Below are positions 17,453 through 26,563 of a DNA stretch of 64,000 bases, in pieces (position 1 is the stretch's first letter; every line of letters begins with the position of its first letter). The DNA is from Bacillota bacterium. GTDB taxonomy: Bacteria > Bacillota > Clostridia > Christensenellales > UBA3700. The DNA is taken from NCBI GenBank assembly GCA_023396095.1, contig JAEWXG010000012.1, positions 62,001-126,000 of the forward strand. The letters are read 5' to 3'. The translations under genes and the position numbers were made by a program. The notes under the pieces were generated by a model. The model had not been told where the DNA came from and did not search any database. It saw only the letters and a list, made by a program, of their open reading frames with translations.

Positions 17453-17647
17453 ATGGATATTGTTTTATTAATTTTATGTATTTTACCTTTCGGTTTTGAC
17501 AAATTGTACAAGAAGGATACATTGATGTTTGTTTGCAAGTTGATTTCTTCTTTCTTTATTGTTGGTTTCATTTGGTGGATTTACGATATTGTTATGTGTG
17601 TTTTGAAAAAATATGAGGTTAGACCTTGGCCATTTAAGAAGAACTAG
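17453..17647 (+). CDS. Small TM2-domain membrane protein
   Basis: 64 residues: two transmembrane segments (about 3-17 and 30-50) joined by a short charged turn with FGFDKLYKKD, and a second helix ending GFIWWIYDIV. This is the TM2 pattern of a hairpin membrane protein. Function unknown. Good SD (GAGGAG) six bases before ATG. Monocistronic: own promoter and its own terminator. Confidence 0.75.
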   Translation: MDIVLLILCILPFGFDKLYKKDTLMFVCKLISSFFIVGFIWWIYDIVMCVLKKYEVRPWPFKKN

Positions 17648-17682
17648 TTAACTAGTTGTTGTAAAAATTAGAAATAACTTTA

Positions 17683-17714
17683 AAATTGGGGACTCAAAAC
17701 ACCCAATTTTTTTA
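17683..17714 (+). terminator. Intrinsic terminator after the TM2 gene
   Basis: AAATTGGG (17683-17690) pairs with CCCAATTT (17702-17709), 11-base loop, followed by T-run. Confidence 0.85.
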
Positions 17715-17810
17715 TTAAATGCTTTCTGCTTTTGCAACTTATAAACTAATTTCATTTAAATGATTTTGCATTCCTTGTAAAATTATGATAGCATTAACTC
17801 GTAACATTTT

Positions 17811-17897
17811 GCCGGAGTGGTGAAACTGGCAGACGCGCCAGACTCAAAATCTGGTTGGGGAGACTCAGTGTCGGTTCGAGTCCGACCTTCGGCACCA
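17811..17897 (+). tRNA. tRNA-Leu (anticodon CAA)
   Basis: Full class II cloverleaf: acceptor stem GCCGGAG with CTTCGGC, anticodon stem CCAGA/TCTGG around loop CTCAAAA giving CAA, long variable arm, GGTTCGAGTCC T-arm, and encoded CCA. Reads UUG leucine codons. Confidence 0.97.
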
Positions 17898-17905
17898 ATA
17901 CAAAC

Positions 17906-17955
17906 AAATTGCACAAAATGGCTAAAAAACTCTATAGATTGTGCAATTTTTTATT
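17906..17955 (+). terminator. Terminator of tRNA-Leu(CAA)
   Basis: AAATTGCACAA (17906-17916) pairs with TTGTGCAATTT (17939-17949), followed by T-run. Much the same stem as the tRNA-Thr terminator near 30726. Confidence 0.85.
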
Positions 17956-18012
17956 GTCTAATTGACAAAACCAACTCATTTAAAACTCATCTACCCTCTT
18001 AATTGCATCTTC

Positions 18013-18040
18013 TTGATTTTAAAGGTATATTAGATATACA
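18013..18040 (+). promoter_or_regulatory. Candidate groESL promoter
   Basis: -35 TTGATT (18013-18018), 16-base spacer, -10 TATACA (18035-18040). No CIRCE dyad (TTAGCACTC/GAGTGCTAA) is present between the tRNA terminator and groES. Confidence 0.4.
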
Positions 18041-18106
18041 ATATAACAGTGTGATTACGTTATAGTAATTGCTATAAAATAATAAAAATTTATACTAGAG
18101 GTGGCT

Positions 18107-18394
18107 ATGACAATTAAACCATTATTTGACAAAATTGTAATTGAAGCGGTTAAAAAAGAAGAATCAACATCTAGTGGGATCTTACTGCCAAGTGCAGCGC
18201 AAGAAAAGCCAGAACTTGCAAAAGTAATAGCTGTTGGCCCAGGTGGAATTGTTGATGGTAAAGAAGTTAAAATGCAAATTAAAGTTGGTGACTTAGTTCT
18301 TTGTTCTAAGTACGCTGGTAGCAACTTTAAAATTGACGGAAAAGAAGTAACAATACTAAGACAATCTGATGTTTTAGCAATTATTCAAGAATAA
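18107..18394 (+). CDS. groES: Co-chaperonin GroES
   Basis: 95 residues. Typical GroES: IKPLFDKIVIE, the mobile loop ESTSSGILLPSAAQEKP that contacts GroEL, VGPG and VGDLVLCSKYAG, then a C-terminal strand. Start at ATG 18107 because GAGGTGG lies directly upstream; the in-frame GTG at 18101 is inside that SD. Followed by groEL 11 bases later. Confidence 0.97.
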   Translation: MTIKPLFDKIVIEAVKKEESTSSGILLPSAAQEKPELAKVIAVGPGGIVDGKEVKMQIKVGDLVLCSKYAGSNFKIDGKEVTILRQSDVLAIIQE

Positions 18395-18405
18395 GAGGTG
18401 AATAT

Positions 18406-20025
18406 ATGGCAAAAAAATTTAAATATAATGAAGAGGCAAGAAAGGCACTAGAAGCTGGTGTTAACGCAGTAAGTGACGCTGTAAAAATAACTCTAGGCCC
18501 TAAAGGAAGAAATGTTGTTCTTACTAGAAAATATGGTGCTCCATTAATAACAAATGACGGTGTTACAATAGCAAAAGAAATTGATCTACCAGATGAGTTC
18601 GAAAATATGGGAGCTCAATTAATTAAAGAAGTTTCTATTAAAACAAACGATGTTGCCGGTGATGGAACTACTACTGCTTGTGTTTTAGCACAATCAATGG
18701 TTCATGAAGGGTTAAAAAATGTTGCAGCAGGAGCTAATCCTATAATTCTTAAAAAAGGAATGAATATCGCTGCAGAATTTGTTGTAAATGAATTAAAAGA
18801 ACTTTCAAAACCTATATCTTCAAAAAATTCAATTGCTCAAATTGCTAGTATTTCTGCAGGAGATGAGTCTATAGGCGAATTAATTTCAGAGGCAATGGAA
18901 AAAGTTGGCAAAGATGGCGTTATATCAATTGATGAATCAAAAACAATTAATACGACTTTATCAGTTGTAGAAGGTATGCAATTTGATAGAGGTTATGCTT
19001 CCCCATATATGGTAACCAATACAGATAAAATGGAAGCTATTTTAGAAGAACCATTAATTCTAATTACAGATAAAAAAATCTCAACAATTCAAGAGATTTT
19101 ACCTCTTCTTGAACAAATTTTAAAACTAGGTCAAAAACTACTAATTATTGCCGATGAAGTAGAGGGTGAAGCATTATCTACAATCATTGTTAATAAGTTA
19201 AAAGGTGTTCTAAATTGTGTTGCTGTAAAAGCTCCAGCTTTTGGTGATAGAAGAAAAGCAATGCTTGAAGATATTGCCATTTTAACAGGCGGACAAGTTA
19301 TTTCAAGCGATTTGGGGCTAGAGCTTAAAGATACTCAATTGGATCAACTTGGAAAATGCAAATTAATAAAAGTTGATAAAGATAACACTACCATCGTTGG
19401 CGGATTAGGCCGTTCTCAAGAAATTAGTGCTAGAGTCCAATCAATCAAAAAACAACTGACTACTACAACATCCGAATATGATAAAGAAAAATTGCAAGAG
19501 AGGCTTGCTAAACTTTCTGGCGGAGTTGCAGTAATTAATGTTGGTGCAGCTACTGAAGTCGAAATGAAAGAGAAAAAATTGAGAATTGAGGATGCGCTTG
19601 CAGCTACGCGTGCTGCTGTAGAAGAAGGAATAATTCCTGGAGGTGGAATTGCTTTATTAAGTATCGCTCCTAAACTTGAAAAATATATTAGTTCATTAAA
19701 AGATGATGAATTAACTGGAGCTAAAATTATTCACAAAGCACTATTTGAACCTCTAAGACAAATCGCAGCTAACGCTGGCATAGAAGGAAGCGTTGTTATA
19801 AATAATATTTTATCTTCAAATAAAGGTACTTCTTATGGGTACAATGCTTTGACAAACGAATATTGCGATGTAATTAAAGTTGGTATAATTGATCCAACCA
19901 AGGTTGCACGTTCTGCTATACAAAATGCAACTTCAATTGCTTCAACATTGTTAACAACTGAAGTTATTGTTGCTGATATCCCAGAAGCAACGCCACCAAT
20001 GATGCCTCAAGGCGATATGTATTAA
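18406..20025 (+). CDS. groEL: Chaperonin GroEL
   Basis: 539 residues, the usual length. ATP-binding motifs ITLGPKGRNV and DVAGDGTTTACVLAQ, VEEGIIPGGG near residue 410, and a short C-terminal tail ending PPMMPQGDMY instead of the common GGM repeats. Forms the folding chamber with GroES. SD AAGAGGTG before ATG. Ends at a strong bidirectional terminator. Confidence 0.98.
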   Translation: MAKKFKYNEEARKALEAGVNAVSDAVKITLGPKGRNVVLTRKYGAPLITNDGVTIAKEIDLPDEFENMGAQLIKEVSIKTNDVAGDGTTTACVLAQSMVHEGLKNVAAGANPIILKKGMNIAAEFVVNELKELSKPISSKNSIAQIASISAGDESIGELISEAMEKVGKDGVISIDESKTINTTLSVVEGMQFDRGYASPYMVTNTDKMEAILEEPLILITDKKISTIQEILPLLEQILKLGQKLLIIADEVEGEALSTIIVNKLKGVLNCVAVKAPAFGDRRKAMLEDIAILTGGQVISSDLGLELKDTQLDQLGKCKLIKVDKDNTTIVGGLGRSQEISARVQSIKKQLTTTTSEYDKEKLQERLAKLSGGVAVINVGAATEVEMKEKKLRIEDALAATRAAVEEGIIPGGGIALLSIAPKLEKYISSLKDDELTGAKIIHKALFEPLRQIAANAGIEGSVVINNILSSNKGTSYGYNALTNEYCDVIKVGIIDPTKVARSAIQNATSIASTLLTTEVIVADIPEATPPMMPQGDMY

Positions 20026-20047
20026 TTCTAAAATTAATAAATAAAAA

Positions 20048-20077
20048 AATCCAACACGTTCGATGTTGGATTTTTTT
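20048..20077. terminator. Bidirectional terminator between groEL and pncB
   Basis: AATCCAACA (20048-20056), loop CGTTCGA, TGTTGGATT (20064-20072), A-run on the left, T-run on the right; serves both convergent operons. Confidence 0.88.
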
Positions 20078-20097
20078 ATGTTAAAAAATTCAAAATG

Positions 20098-21552
20098 TTA
20101 TTCGTTGATTTTATTCTTCTTCTGCATAATAATTTCTTGTTTTAAATCATACAATGCTTGCGATAAATCTACCTTATATGTATTAGGATTTAAATCTCTT
20201 CTATATTCTTCCCAAATTTCATTAATACTCTTTTTAACCGTGCTTTGAATTTCCTCAATACTTGGAATATTATAAACACATTTGCCATCAATAAAAATGT
20301 CTTGCATCAACTCTTCAACATGAAAATTTTTAATCTTCTTCCTTTTCCAAGTGAAAACTGGATCAAAAATTTCAATTTCATCAATATTAGAAAAATCTTC
20401 ACTCTTCAGTGCAATTAAATCAGCTAAAGCCTTATCATTTTTATTATCAAAAAATCTAACAACTTTTTTAAGCCCTGGATTTGTGACTTTTTCTGTAGTA
20501 TCAGAAAACTTCATTCTAGGCTCCATTTCCCCCTTATCATTTTCGATGCCTGCCAATTTATATACCCCTCCTAAACTTGGACATCCATCACTTGTAATTA
20601 ATTTAGTACCTATACCATAAGCGTCAATTTTAGCATTTTGCGCATTTAATGCTCGTAAAATATTCTCATCTATATCACTACTTGCAAAAATTTTTACTTC
20701 ATTATGCCCTGCACTATCTAACATCTCCCTTACTCTTTTCGATAAGTAGGCTAAATCGCCTGAATCCAATCTTACCCCAACCGGTTTATATCCTTTAGCC
20801 TTTAATTCATCAAAAACTATAATTGCATTAGGAACACCACTCTTTAATGTATCGTATGTATCAACTAATAGTAGGCATTCATTAGGAAAAGTTTTTGCAT
20901 ATTCTCTAAAAGCAGTTAACTCATCTGGGAAACTCATTACAAAACTATGTGAATGTGTTCCTGAAATAGGAATATTAAACATTTTACCAGCTAATACATT
21001 TGAGGTGCTGCTACAACCAGCTATTACTGCCGCTCTAGCACCGTATAAAGCTGCATCAGGCCCTTGTGCTCGTCTTAACCCAAACTCGGCCACTGGTTTA
21101 CCTTGAGCATTTTCCATAATCTTCATTGTCTTAGTCGCAATTAATGTTTGATGGTTTAAAATACATAAAATAGCAGTTTCAATTAATTGTGCTTGAAATA
21201 AAGGAGCTTCCACTATTAATATTGGTTCGTAAGGAAAAACGATTTTTCCTTCTGGCACAGCATACATATTTCCTGTAAACTTAAATTTCTTTAACTCTTT
21301 AAAAAAGTCTTCATCAAATTTATTTAAGCTACGCAAGTATTCAATATCATCATCCGTAAATTTAAGATTTTCTATATAATCAATAACTTGCTCCAATCCA
21401 CACACTAAAGCATAGCTATTCCCTACACCACGGTAAAATAAATCAAAAATTGCCTTTCTGTTTTTGCATTCGTTCTTACTATAGTTATACATCATCGTTA
21501 ACTGATATAAATCTGTTAATAGTGTTAAGTTACTTCTCACCTTCCCCTCCAA
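20098..21552 (-). CDS. pncB: Nicotinate phosphoribosyltransferase
   Basis: 484 residues. N-terminus NLTLLTDLYQLTM is the family signature, followed by FDLFYRG, EFGLRRAQGPDAALYGARAA, GTHSHSFVM (catalytic His region) and GVRLDSGDLAYLS. Converts nicotinate and PRPP to nicotinate mononucleotide in NAD salvage. Last gene of the operon, 13 bases after lgt. Confidence 0.95.
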   Translation of the reverse strand: MEGKVRSNLTLLTDLYQLTMMYNYSKNECKNRKAIFDLFYRGVGNSYALVCGLEQVIDYIENLKFTDDDIEYLRSLNKFDEDFFKELKKFKFTGNMYAVPEGKIVFPYEPILIVEAPLFQAQLIETAILCILNHQTLIATKTMKIMENAQGKPVAEFGLRRAQGPDAALYGARAAVIAGCSSTSNVLAGKMFNIPISGTHSHSFVMSFPDELTAFREYAKTFPNECLLLVDTYDTLKSGVPNAIIVFDELKAKGYKPVGVRLDSGDLAYLSKRVREMLDSAGHNEVKIFASSDIDENILRALNAQNAKIDAYGIGTKLITSDGCPSLGGVYKLAGIENDKGEMEPRMKFSDTTEKVTNPGLKKVVRFFDNKNDKALADLIALKSEDFSNIDEIEIFDPVFTWKRKKIKNFHVEELMQDIFIDGKCVYNIPSIEEIQSTVKKSINEIWEEYRRDLNPNTYKVDLSQALYDLKQEIIMQKKNKINE

Positions 21553-21565
21553 TACTATAACAAGC

Positions 21566-22501
21566 TTAATTGTTGTTTTGATAACTATCTATATTTTTGT
21601 TTAATTCAAAATGTAACATTTTCATTTTAACAGTTTCTAATTTTATATATCTAGTAATTAACAATGCCAAAACAAGCAACATAAGCGGAGATATTATTAA
21701 TGATGCTACTTGGATAACTCCAAATCCATTAATTTCATATTTTTCTTCTTTTAAAAATTCTAACATGCCTCTCAAAAATGGATACCACGATAAATAGAGC
21801 ATTGATATTGTTCCAACCGGTACTTTATCTGAATTGTATGTATTCATCGCTGCAACTAAATCATCATATCTACCAATTTTTTCATAATTACCCTTAACAA
21901 AATTTGGAATCTTTTTAATTATTAAAACTAGAATTAGAACTAAGAAAAGGAAGTTAAATAAGCCTTCATAAAAAAATAAAGCATAATGCCATGATCCATC
22001 AATATTAACAGCAAAAGGAAAAAATTGCATACTTGTATTGACAACTTCCTTCCCATATAATTCACCATTAACATAATTCCCCCATCTTCCTATAATTTGC
22101 CCTATTAAAAGTCCTGGAACTAATAAGTCGGTAACTCTAAAGAAAGATTTTTTATGAATTAAACAAGCTATTAAAACACCTAAAGCTCCACCAACAACAG
22201 CCGTTGTAATTGTTAATCCACCTTCCCAAATTGCTATATATTTAATAAATTTTTCCAAAGTATCAATCGGATAGTACTCTTTTCTTCCTACTACATATCC
22301 CAATCTAGCAAAAATAATTGCTAAAGGCACAGCATACAAAAATATTGTTAGTGCGAAATCCCCATTAATTCCTTTTTTCTTAAAGATTTTGGAAACAACA
22401 AATAATGCCAATAACATTCCAAACACAATAATAACTGCATACCAAGCTATATCAAGTTTGCCGATTGAAAATCCAGGAACAGCCTTTGCCATGTTTTGCA
22501 T
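21566..22501 (-). CDS. lgt: Prolipoprotein diacylglyceryl transferase Lgt
   Basis: 311 residues with several transmembrane segments and the signature LLIGQIIGRWGNYVNGELYG (about residues 135-155), including the essential Arg/Asn/Glu set. Attaches diacylglycerol to the lipobox Cys of prelipoproteins. The lipoprotein encoded two genes upstream in the same operon is an obvious client. Begins one base after the galactokinase stop. Confidence 0.93.
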   Translation of the reverse strand: MQNMAKAVPGFSIGKLDIAWYAVIIVFGMLLALFVVSKIFKKKGINGDFALTIFLYAVPLAIIFARLGYVVGRKEYYPIDTLEKFIKYIAIWEGGLTITTAVVGGALGVLIACLIHKKSFFRVTDLLVPGLLIGQIIGRWGNYVNGELYGKEVVNTSMQFFPFAVNIDGSWHYALFFYEGLFNFLFLVLILVLIIKKIPNFVKGNYEKIGRYDDLVAAMNTYNSDKVPVGTISMLYLSWYPFLRGMLEFLKEEKYEINGFGVIQVASLIISPLMLLVLALLITRYIKLETVKMKMLHFELNKNIDSYQNNN

Positions 22502-22502
22502 T

Positions 22503-23765
22503 TTATACCTCTATCTTTTTTGCTCCTGCATTCCTTATATTAACTAGAAATACATTTTGACCGCCAAATACTTTTGAAGCTAACTTCATATATTGTTGCG
22601 TATAATTTTTATCAATCATAATTAAAACTGTCCCCATAAAGCCCCCGCCGTGGACTCTTCTAGCTAAATATGGTATTTTACAATTTTCTGTGATCCCTAG
22701 CGCAAGCGAGATTCTTTGAGCAACATCAGCTTTTGGCATTACATTCTGCAAATAAAAATTAGATGAATTTCCAGATTCCTGAATCTGTTTTACAAACTGC
22801 TCTTTAGACTTATTCTTTAAAGCCGTTACAGCATTTTCAACTCTACGATTTTCATTGAAAAAATGCATAGTTCTCAAAATCGCTCTACCACTTACTTCTT
22901 TTTGCAATTCATCTAGTGATTGATAGAATTTCTCTTCATCAACAAAACGCAAAGTTTTTTCGCCAAAATAATTTGCAACTGCCGACATATCTTTCCTAAT
23001 ATCTGCATATTCATCAGTAAGTTTAGAATGATTACCACCAGTATTTATTAATACGATGTCAACATCATCAAAAACCCAATTAATTCTTTCCACTTCAGGA
23101 TTTGCGGTGTCTTTAAAATCTATAAAAATAACACCGCCAGCAGAAATCGCCATTTGATCCATTAACCCGCAAGGTTTACCAAAATAATCATTTTCTGCAT
23201 ATTGTGATGCTTTCGCCTTTTCGATAAATGATATTTTCCCATCATTAAAATATTGATTTAATACTTCTGCAACTAATAGACAGAAACATGCAGAAGAAGA
23301 CACTCCAGCTCCCTTAAATAATGTAGATGTTGTTGTCGCATTAAAACCTCCAACTTTGTATCCCTTGCTTTTGTAATATGCAACAACTCCCCTAGCTAAG
23401 GCACTACTATTCCCAAATTCCTTTTTATTAATTTCAAGATCGTTAATATTTACTACCACATCTGGATATCCAGCTGATGCGATTATAATTTTACTATCAT
23501 TTGTTTTTGTAACACATCCTAATGTATCAACATTAATTGATGCACAAATTACTTTTCCATTATTATGGTCTGTATGGTTTCCACAAACCTCTATTCTTCC
23601 AGGCGATGAATAAAAATCAAAATCTGAGTTATTAAATTTTAAAATATGCTCTTTAGATAACTCAATATAACGTTTTTTCTGAAAATCTATATCAACAGCA
23701 TGCCCATATAAATCTTTACATAATTGTTCAAAATTAATTTTTCCAATTCTCTCTTCTACTGTCAT
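22503..23765 (-). CDS. Galactokinase-family GHMP kinase
   Basis: 420 residues. GHMP kinase motifs: SSPGRIEVCGNHTDHNNGKV (substrate motif; Asn where classical GalK has Glu of GEHTDY), FKGAGVSSSACFCLL (ATP loop) and C-terminal RRVHGGGFMGTVL. These place it in the galactokinase family in the broad clostridial branch; whether galactose is the substrate is not certain since no galT/galE is adjacent. Sits between the lipoprotein and lgt genes. Confidence 0.82.
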   Translation of the reverse strand: MTVEERIGKINFEQLCKDLYGHAVDIDFQKKRYIELSKEHILKFNNSDFDFYSSPGRIEVCGNHTDHNNGKVICASINVDTLGCVTKTNDSKIIIASAGYPDVVVNINDLEINKKEFGNSSALARGVVAYYKSKGYKVGGFNATTTSTLFKGAGVSSSACFCLLVAEVLNQYFNDGKISFIEKAKASQYAENDYFGKPCGLMDQMAISAGGVIFIDFKDTANPEVERINWVFDDVDIVLINTGGNHSKLTDEYADIRKDMSAVANYFGEKTLRFVDEEKFYQSLDELQKEVSGRAILRTMHFFNENRRVENAVTALKNKSKEQFVKQIQESGNSSNFYLQNVMPKADVAQRISLALGITENCKIPYLARRVHGGGFMGTVLIMIDKNYTQQYMKLASKVFGGQNVFLVNIRNAGAKKIEV

Positions 23766-23775
23766 GATACCCTCT

Positions 23776-24261
23776 TTAGTCAGCGTTATGAATTATCGCA
23801 ATAGGATTTCCACTTGCTTGATAATAACCTTCAATTGTTTTTGCATTAACGCCATTATATTTTTTAAATCCTTTATCAAATATATATTCAACATATTTAC
23901 ATTTTTTTAAATCTTCTTCAGTCAAATTCCCATTCCCAGCCAAATTATCTGGTATTTCTGTAAAAAATCTTATCCTAAATATAGGAACTCCTGTTTTCTT
24001 CAACTCATTATTTGCCGTGAATGTAATTGTATTTAGATTACTTAATAAACGATCTACTCTTTTTGAAACTGTTATATCAAAAACATGTGTATTTTCTGAG
24101 TTGTTAGTCATATCCGTATAATGAATTGCCTTAATATCTTCAGGCTTAAGTCCTAACATATTCATAAATTGATATGTTTTCTTTTTACAAGAAGATAGCA
24201 TCACAGTTGCTAATAACACAACAACTAATAAACCCATTATAATTGAAATTCTCTTTTTCAT
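23776..24261 (-). CDS. Putative lipoprotein of an ABC-transporter operon
   Basis: 161 residues from ATG 24261, chosen because GGAGG lies just upstream. Signal peptide with a long hydrophobic core and lipobox MLSSC; the mature part is about 135 residues with no recognised domain. Immediately after the ABC permease gene and two genes before lgt. May be an accessory of the transporter (inference from position). Confidence 0.72.
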   Translation of the reverse strand: MKKRISIIMGLLVVVLLATVMLSSCKKKTYQFMNMLGLKPEDIKAIHYTDMTNNSENTHVFDITVSKRVDRLLSNLNTITFTANNELKKTGVPIFRIRFFTEIPDNLAGNGNLTEEDLKKCKYVEYIFDKGFKKYNGVNAKTIEGYYQASGNPIAIIHNAD

Positions 24262-24276
24262 TTTTCCCTCCAACAA

Positions 24277-25404
24277 TTAAGCTATATCTTTCTTACTATG
24301 TCTATAATATGCAACAACAATAAACACAAATAAATAAACTAAATAAACTATTAATCCAGAATAAATATCAATTTCTCCACTACCACCAAACATGGCTTGA
24401 TTAAATGTTAAGGAATTAATAAAATTCATTGCAACTGTCAACTCCATAAAACTTGCCCCAACTAATCCCAAAATTATTGAAAAAATCGGGCCTAAGATCA
24501 TAACAATAAATGATAAAACTAACACTTTATTTGATTGTTTGCAAAATGTTGCAATACAAGCGGTCATGAATGTTACAAAAACTGCACTCGCCATAAAACT
24601 AACAAAGGGCAATAGCAGTGAAACTGATGGAGAAATATTGACTACCTTATCACCTATAACTGTTAATGCCGTTCCAATATTATGATTAAAAGTTAATCCG
24701 TAAACTAAACTCAATAGATATATGCTTGAAACCAAGATAAATACGGAACTCAAAATTGCAGATAACTTAGCTGTCAGTATTGTGTTTCTCTTTATAGGTC
24801 TAATAGCAACAAGCCTCATTTCCCCAGTATCCAACTCCTTCGTATAAGAATTTGCAACCATAACAATAATATAAAAAAGTAAAATTTGCCCAAGTAAATT
24901 TAATATCAATTGAACGATAAATTTAATATTTATAATGGTAGAATTTTCGCCACTATTTGAAGCTATTATTTGCGTAATTAAACCGACCGCAGGAGATACA
25001 TCACTGGTGTAAATTTTTGCATCTTGCGGCTTTATGTTCTTGCCCACTAAATATTTAAATAAAATCAGCTCCTTTTCATTTTGCTGCACTTTTTTTTTCA
25101 GATTTGATTTAATTATTATATTGTTTGTTTTATTTATTTCCTGTTTCAGCTGGGTTTGTTGTTGTTCTATAATTTGAATAGCAACATCATAATCCAACGT
25201 TTCATATTTCTCCAATATACTCATAATGTTGCTAGATAAATCTACCTGTTTACCGCTTCTAATATTTTTATTATTTATGTGTGTTATTTCCACAACTAGC
25301 ATAATTATTAAAAATAGGGCAATAGATATTATTGTTAATTGTCTTAAATACTTCTTTTTATAAATTTTAAATAATTCCGCTTTAAATGCTTTTTTGAATC
25401 CCAT
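24277..25404 (-). CDS. ABC-2 type transporter permease
   Basis: 375 residues: one N-terminal transmembrane helix (about 22-40), a 100-residue extracytoplasmic coiled region (EQQQTQLKQEINK), then five more helices (about 170-370). This is the layout of ABC-2/BcrB-like permeases. The 3' end abuts the lipoprotein gene. Substrate unknown; bacitracin-type drug export or envelope stress function is possible. Confidence 0.8.
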   Translation of the reverse strand: MGFKKAFKAELFKIYKKKYLRQLTIISIALFLIIMLVVEITHINNKNIRSGKQVDLSSNIMSILEKYETLDYDVAIQIIEQQQTQLKQEINKTNNIIIKSNLKKKVQQNEKELILFKYLVGKNIKPQDAKIYTSDVSPAVGLITQIIASNSGENSTIINIKFIVQLILNLLGQILLFYIIVMVANSYTKELDTGEMRLVAIRPIKRNTILTAKLSAILSSVFILVSSIYLLSLVYGLTFNHNIGTALTVIGDKVVNISPSVSLLLPFVSFMASAVFVTFMTACIATFCKQSNKVLVLSFIVMILGPIFSIILGLVGASFMELTVAMNFINSLTFNQAMFGGSGEIDIYSGLIVYLVYLFVFIVVAYYRHSKKDIA

Positions 25405-25405
25405 A

Positions 25406-26341
25406 CTAACCCTCTCTTATTGCAAGATTAAAGAAATCTTCAACACTAGATTTATTAGGTGCGACTTCCTCGATTCCAATACCATTCATAACCAGTAATT
25501 TAACTATATCTTTTGTTTGATTTTCATGTGTTTGAAAAATTAATTCTCCAGTTTTTGTATTAATTGAAAAACTCTCTGAAAATTCAGACATTTTAATTAT
25601 TGAAACTGCTTGCTGAAGATTGTCACACTTCACTACAATTTGTTTTATATTAGCACTAATACCGTCAAGTTGTTCCTTAGTTGTTTCTCCCACTAATTTA
25701 CCTTGAGAAATTACACCGAACCTATCACATAATAACTGCAATTCTCCAAGAATATGAGAAGAAATTAAGATTGATAATCCTAATTCATCAACAAGATTTT
25801 TAAATAACTTTCTTACTGTTATTATCCAATTAGGATCCATTCCGTTTGTAGGTTCATCTAAAATTAAAAATTTTGGTTTATGCATTATTGCTTGTGCTAA
25901 CCCTAAACGTTGTTTCATTCCTAAAGAATATTGTGAAAATTTATCATTAGCTCTATCTAACAAGCCAACCAATTCCAAAGCATAATCAATATCTGCCATA
26001 TTAACTCCACCCTGGTAAATTGACAAATATTTTAAATTATCTCTACCTGTTAATGCGTTATTGAAAGATGGGGATTCAATTATAGCTCCAATATTTTTAT
26101 AAACCTCAATTTGATTTTTAGAAACATCTAAACCAGATATCTCAATTAATCCAGAATCAGGAGTTATTAAACCTAATAATAATTTTATTAATGTCGACTT
26201 CCCGGCACCATTAGGACCGATTAATCCATATATTTCCCTTTCTCTAATTTGCAAAGAAATATCATCAACCGCTTTTATTATTCCACGAGACTTACTCTTG
26301 TAGGTTTTATTTAAATTATGCGCTTCTACTAGAATATCCAT
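25406..26341 (-). CDS. ABC transporter ATP-binding protein (BcrA-type)
   Basis: 311 residues. Walker A GPNGAGKST, signature YSLGMKQRLGLA, Walker B FLILDEPTNGMDP, H-loop SSHILGEL, and a C-terminal extension of about 90 residues typical for BcrA/NatA exporters. Partner permease follows after one base. First gene of the operon that ends with pncB. Confidence 0.88.
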   Translation of the reverse strand: MDILVEAHNLNKTYKSKSRGIIKAVDDISLQIREREIYGLIGPNGAGKSTLIKLLLGLITPDSGLIEISGLDVSKNQIEVYKNIGAIIESPSFNNALTGRDNLKYLSIYQGGVNMADIDYALELVGLLDRANDKFSQYSLGMKQRLGLAQAIMHKPKFLILDEPTNGMDPNWIITVRKLFKNLVDELGLSILISSHILGELQLLCDRFGVISQGKLVGETTKEQLDGISANIKQIVVKCDNLQQAVSIIKMSEFSESFSINTKTGELIFQTHENQTKDIVKLLVMNGIGIEEVAPNKSSVEDFFNLAIREG

Positions 26342-26503
26342 TTATACTTCCTTCGTAAAATTAATCATATATATAATAACATATTTATATACATTCTACT
26401 ATCCGAAAATTGCACCGGAATTTCTCTTTTTGAATTGCAAAATTTCACCAAAATGTCCAAAATTTATTAAACTTCAATACCTATTTCACGCCTGCTATAA
26501 CAA

Positions 26504-26532
26504 TTGACATTAACATGGCATTCATATAATAT
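26504..26532 (+). promoter_or_regulatory. Promoter of the replication-loader operon
   Basis: Perfect -35 TTGACA (26504-26509) with -10 TAATAT at 26527-26532 (17-base spacer), or TATAAT at 26525-26530 with a short 15-base spacer. Confidence 0.6.
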
Positions 26533-26563
26533 AAATATACTTTATTTTTTGCGTGAGGGAATT

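Noticed and set aside
17880..18002. Small rightward frame running through the tRNA-Leu gene
   Set aside because: It is a reading of the tRNA and its terminator, not a gene.
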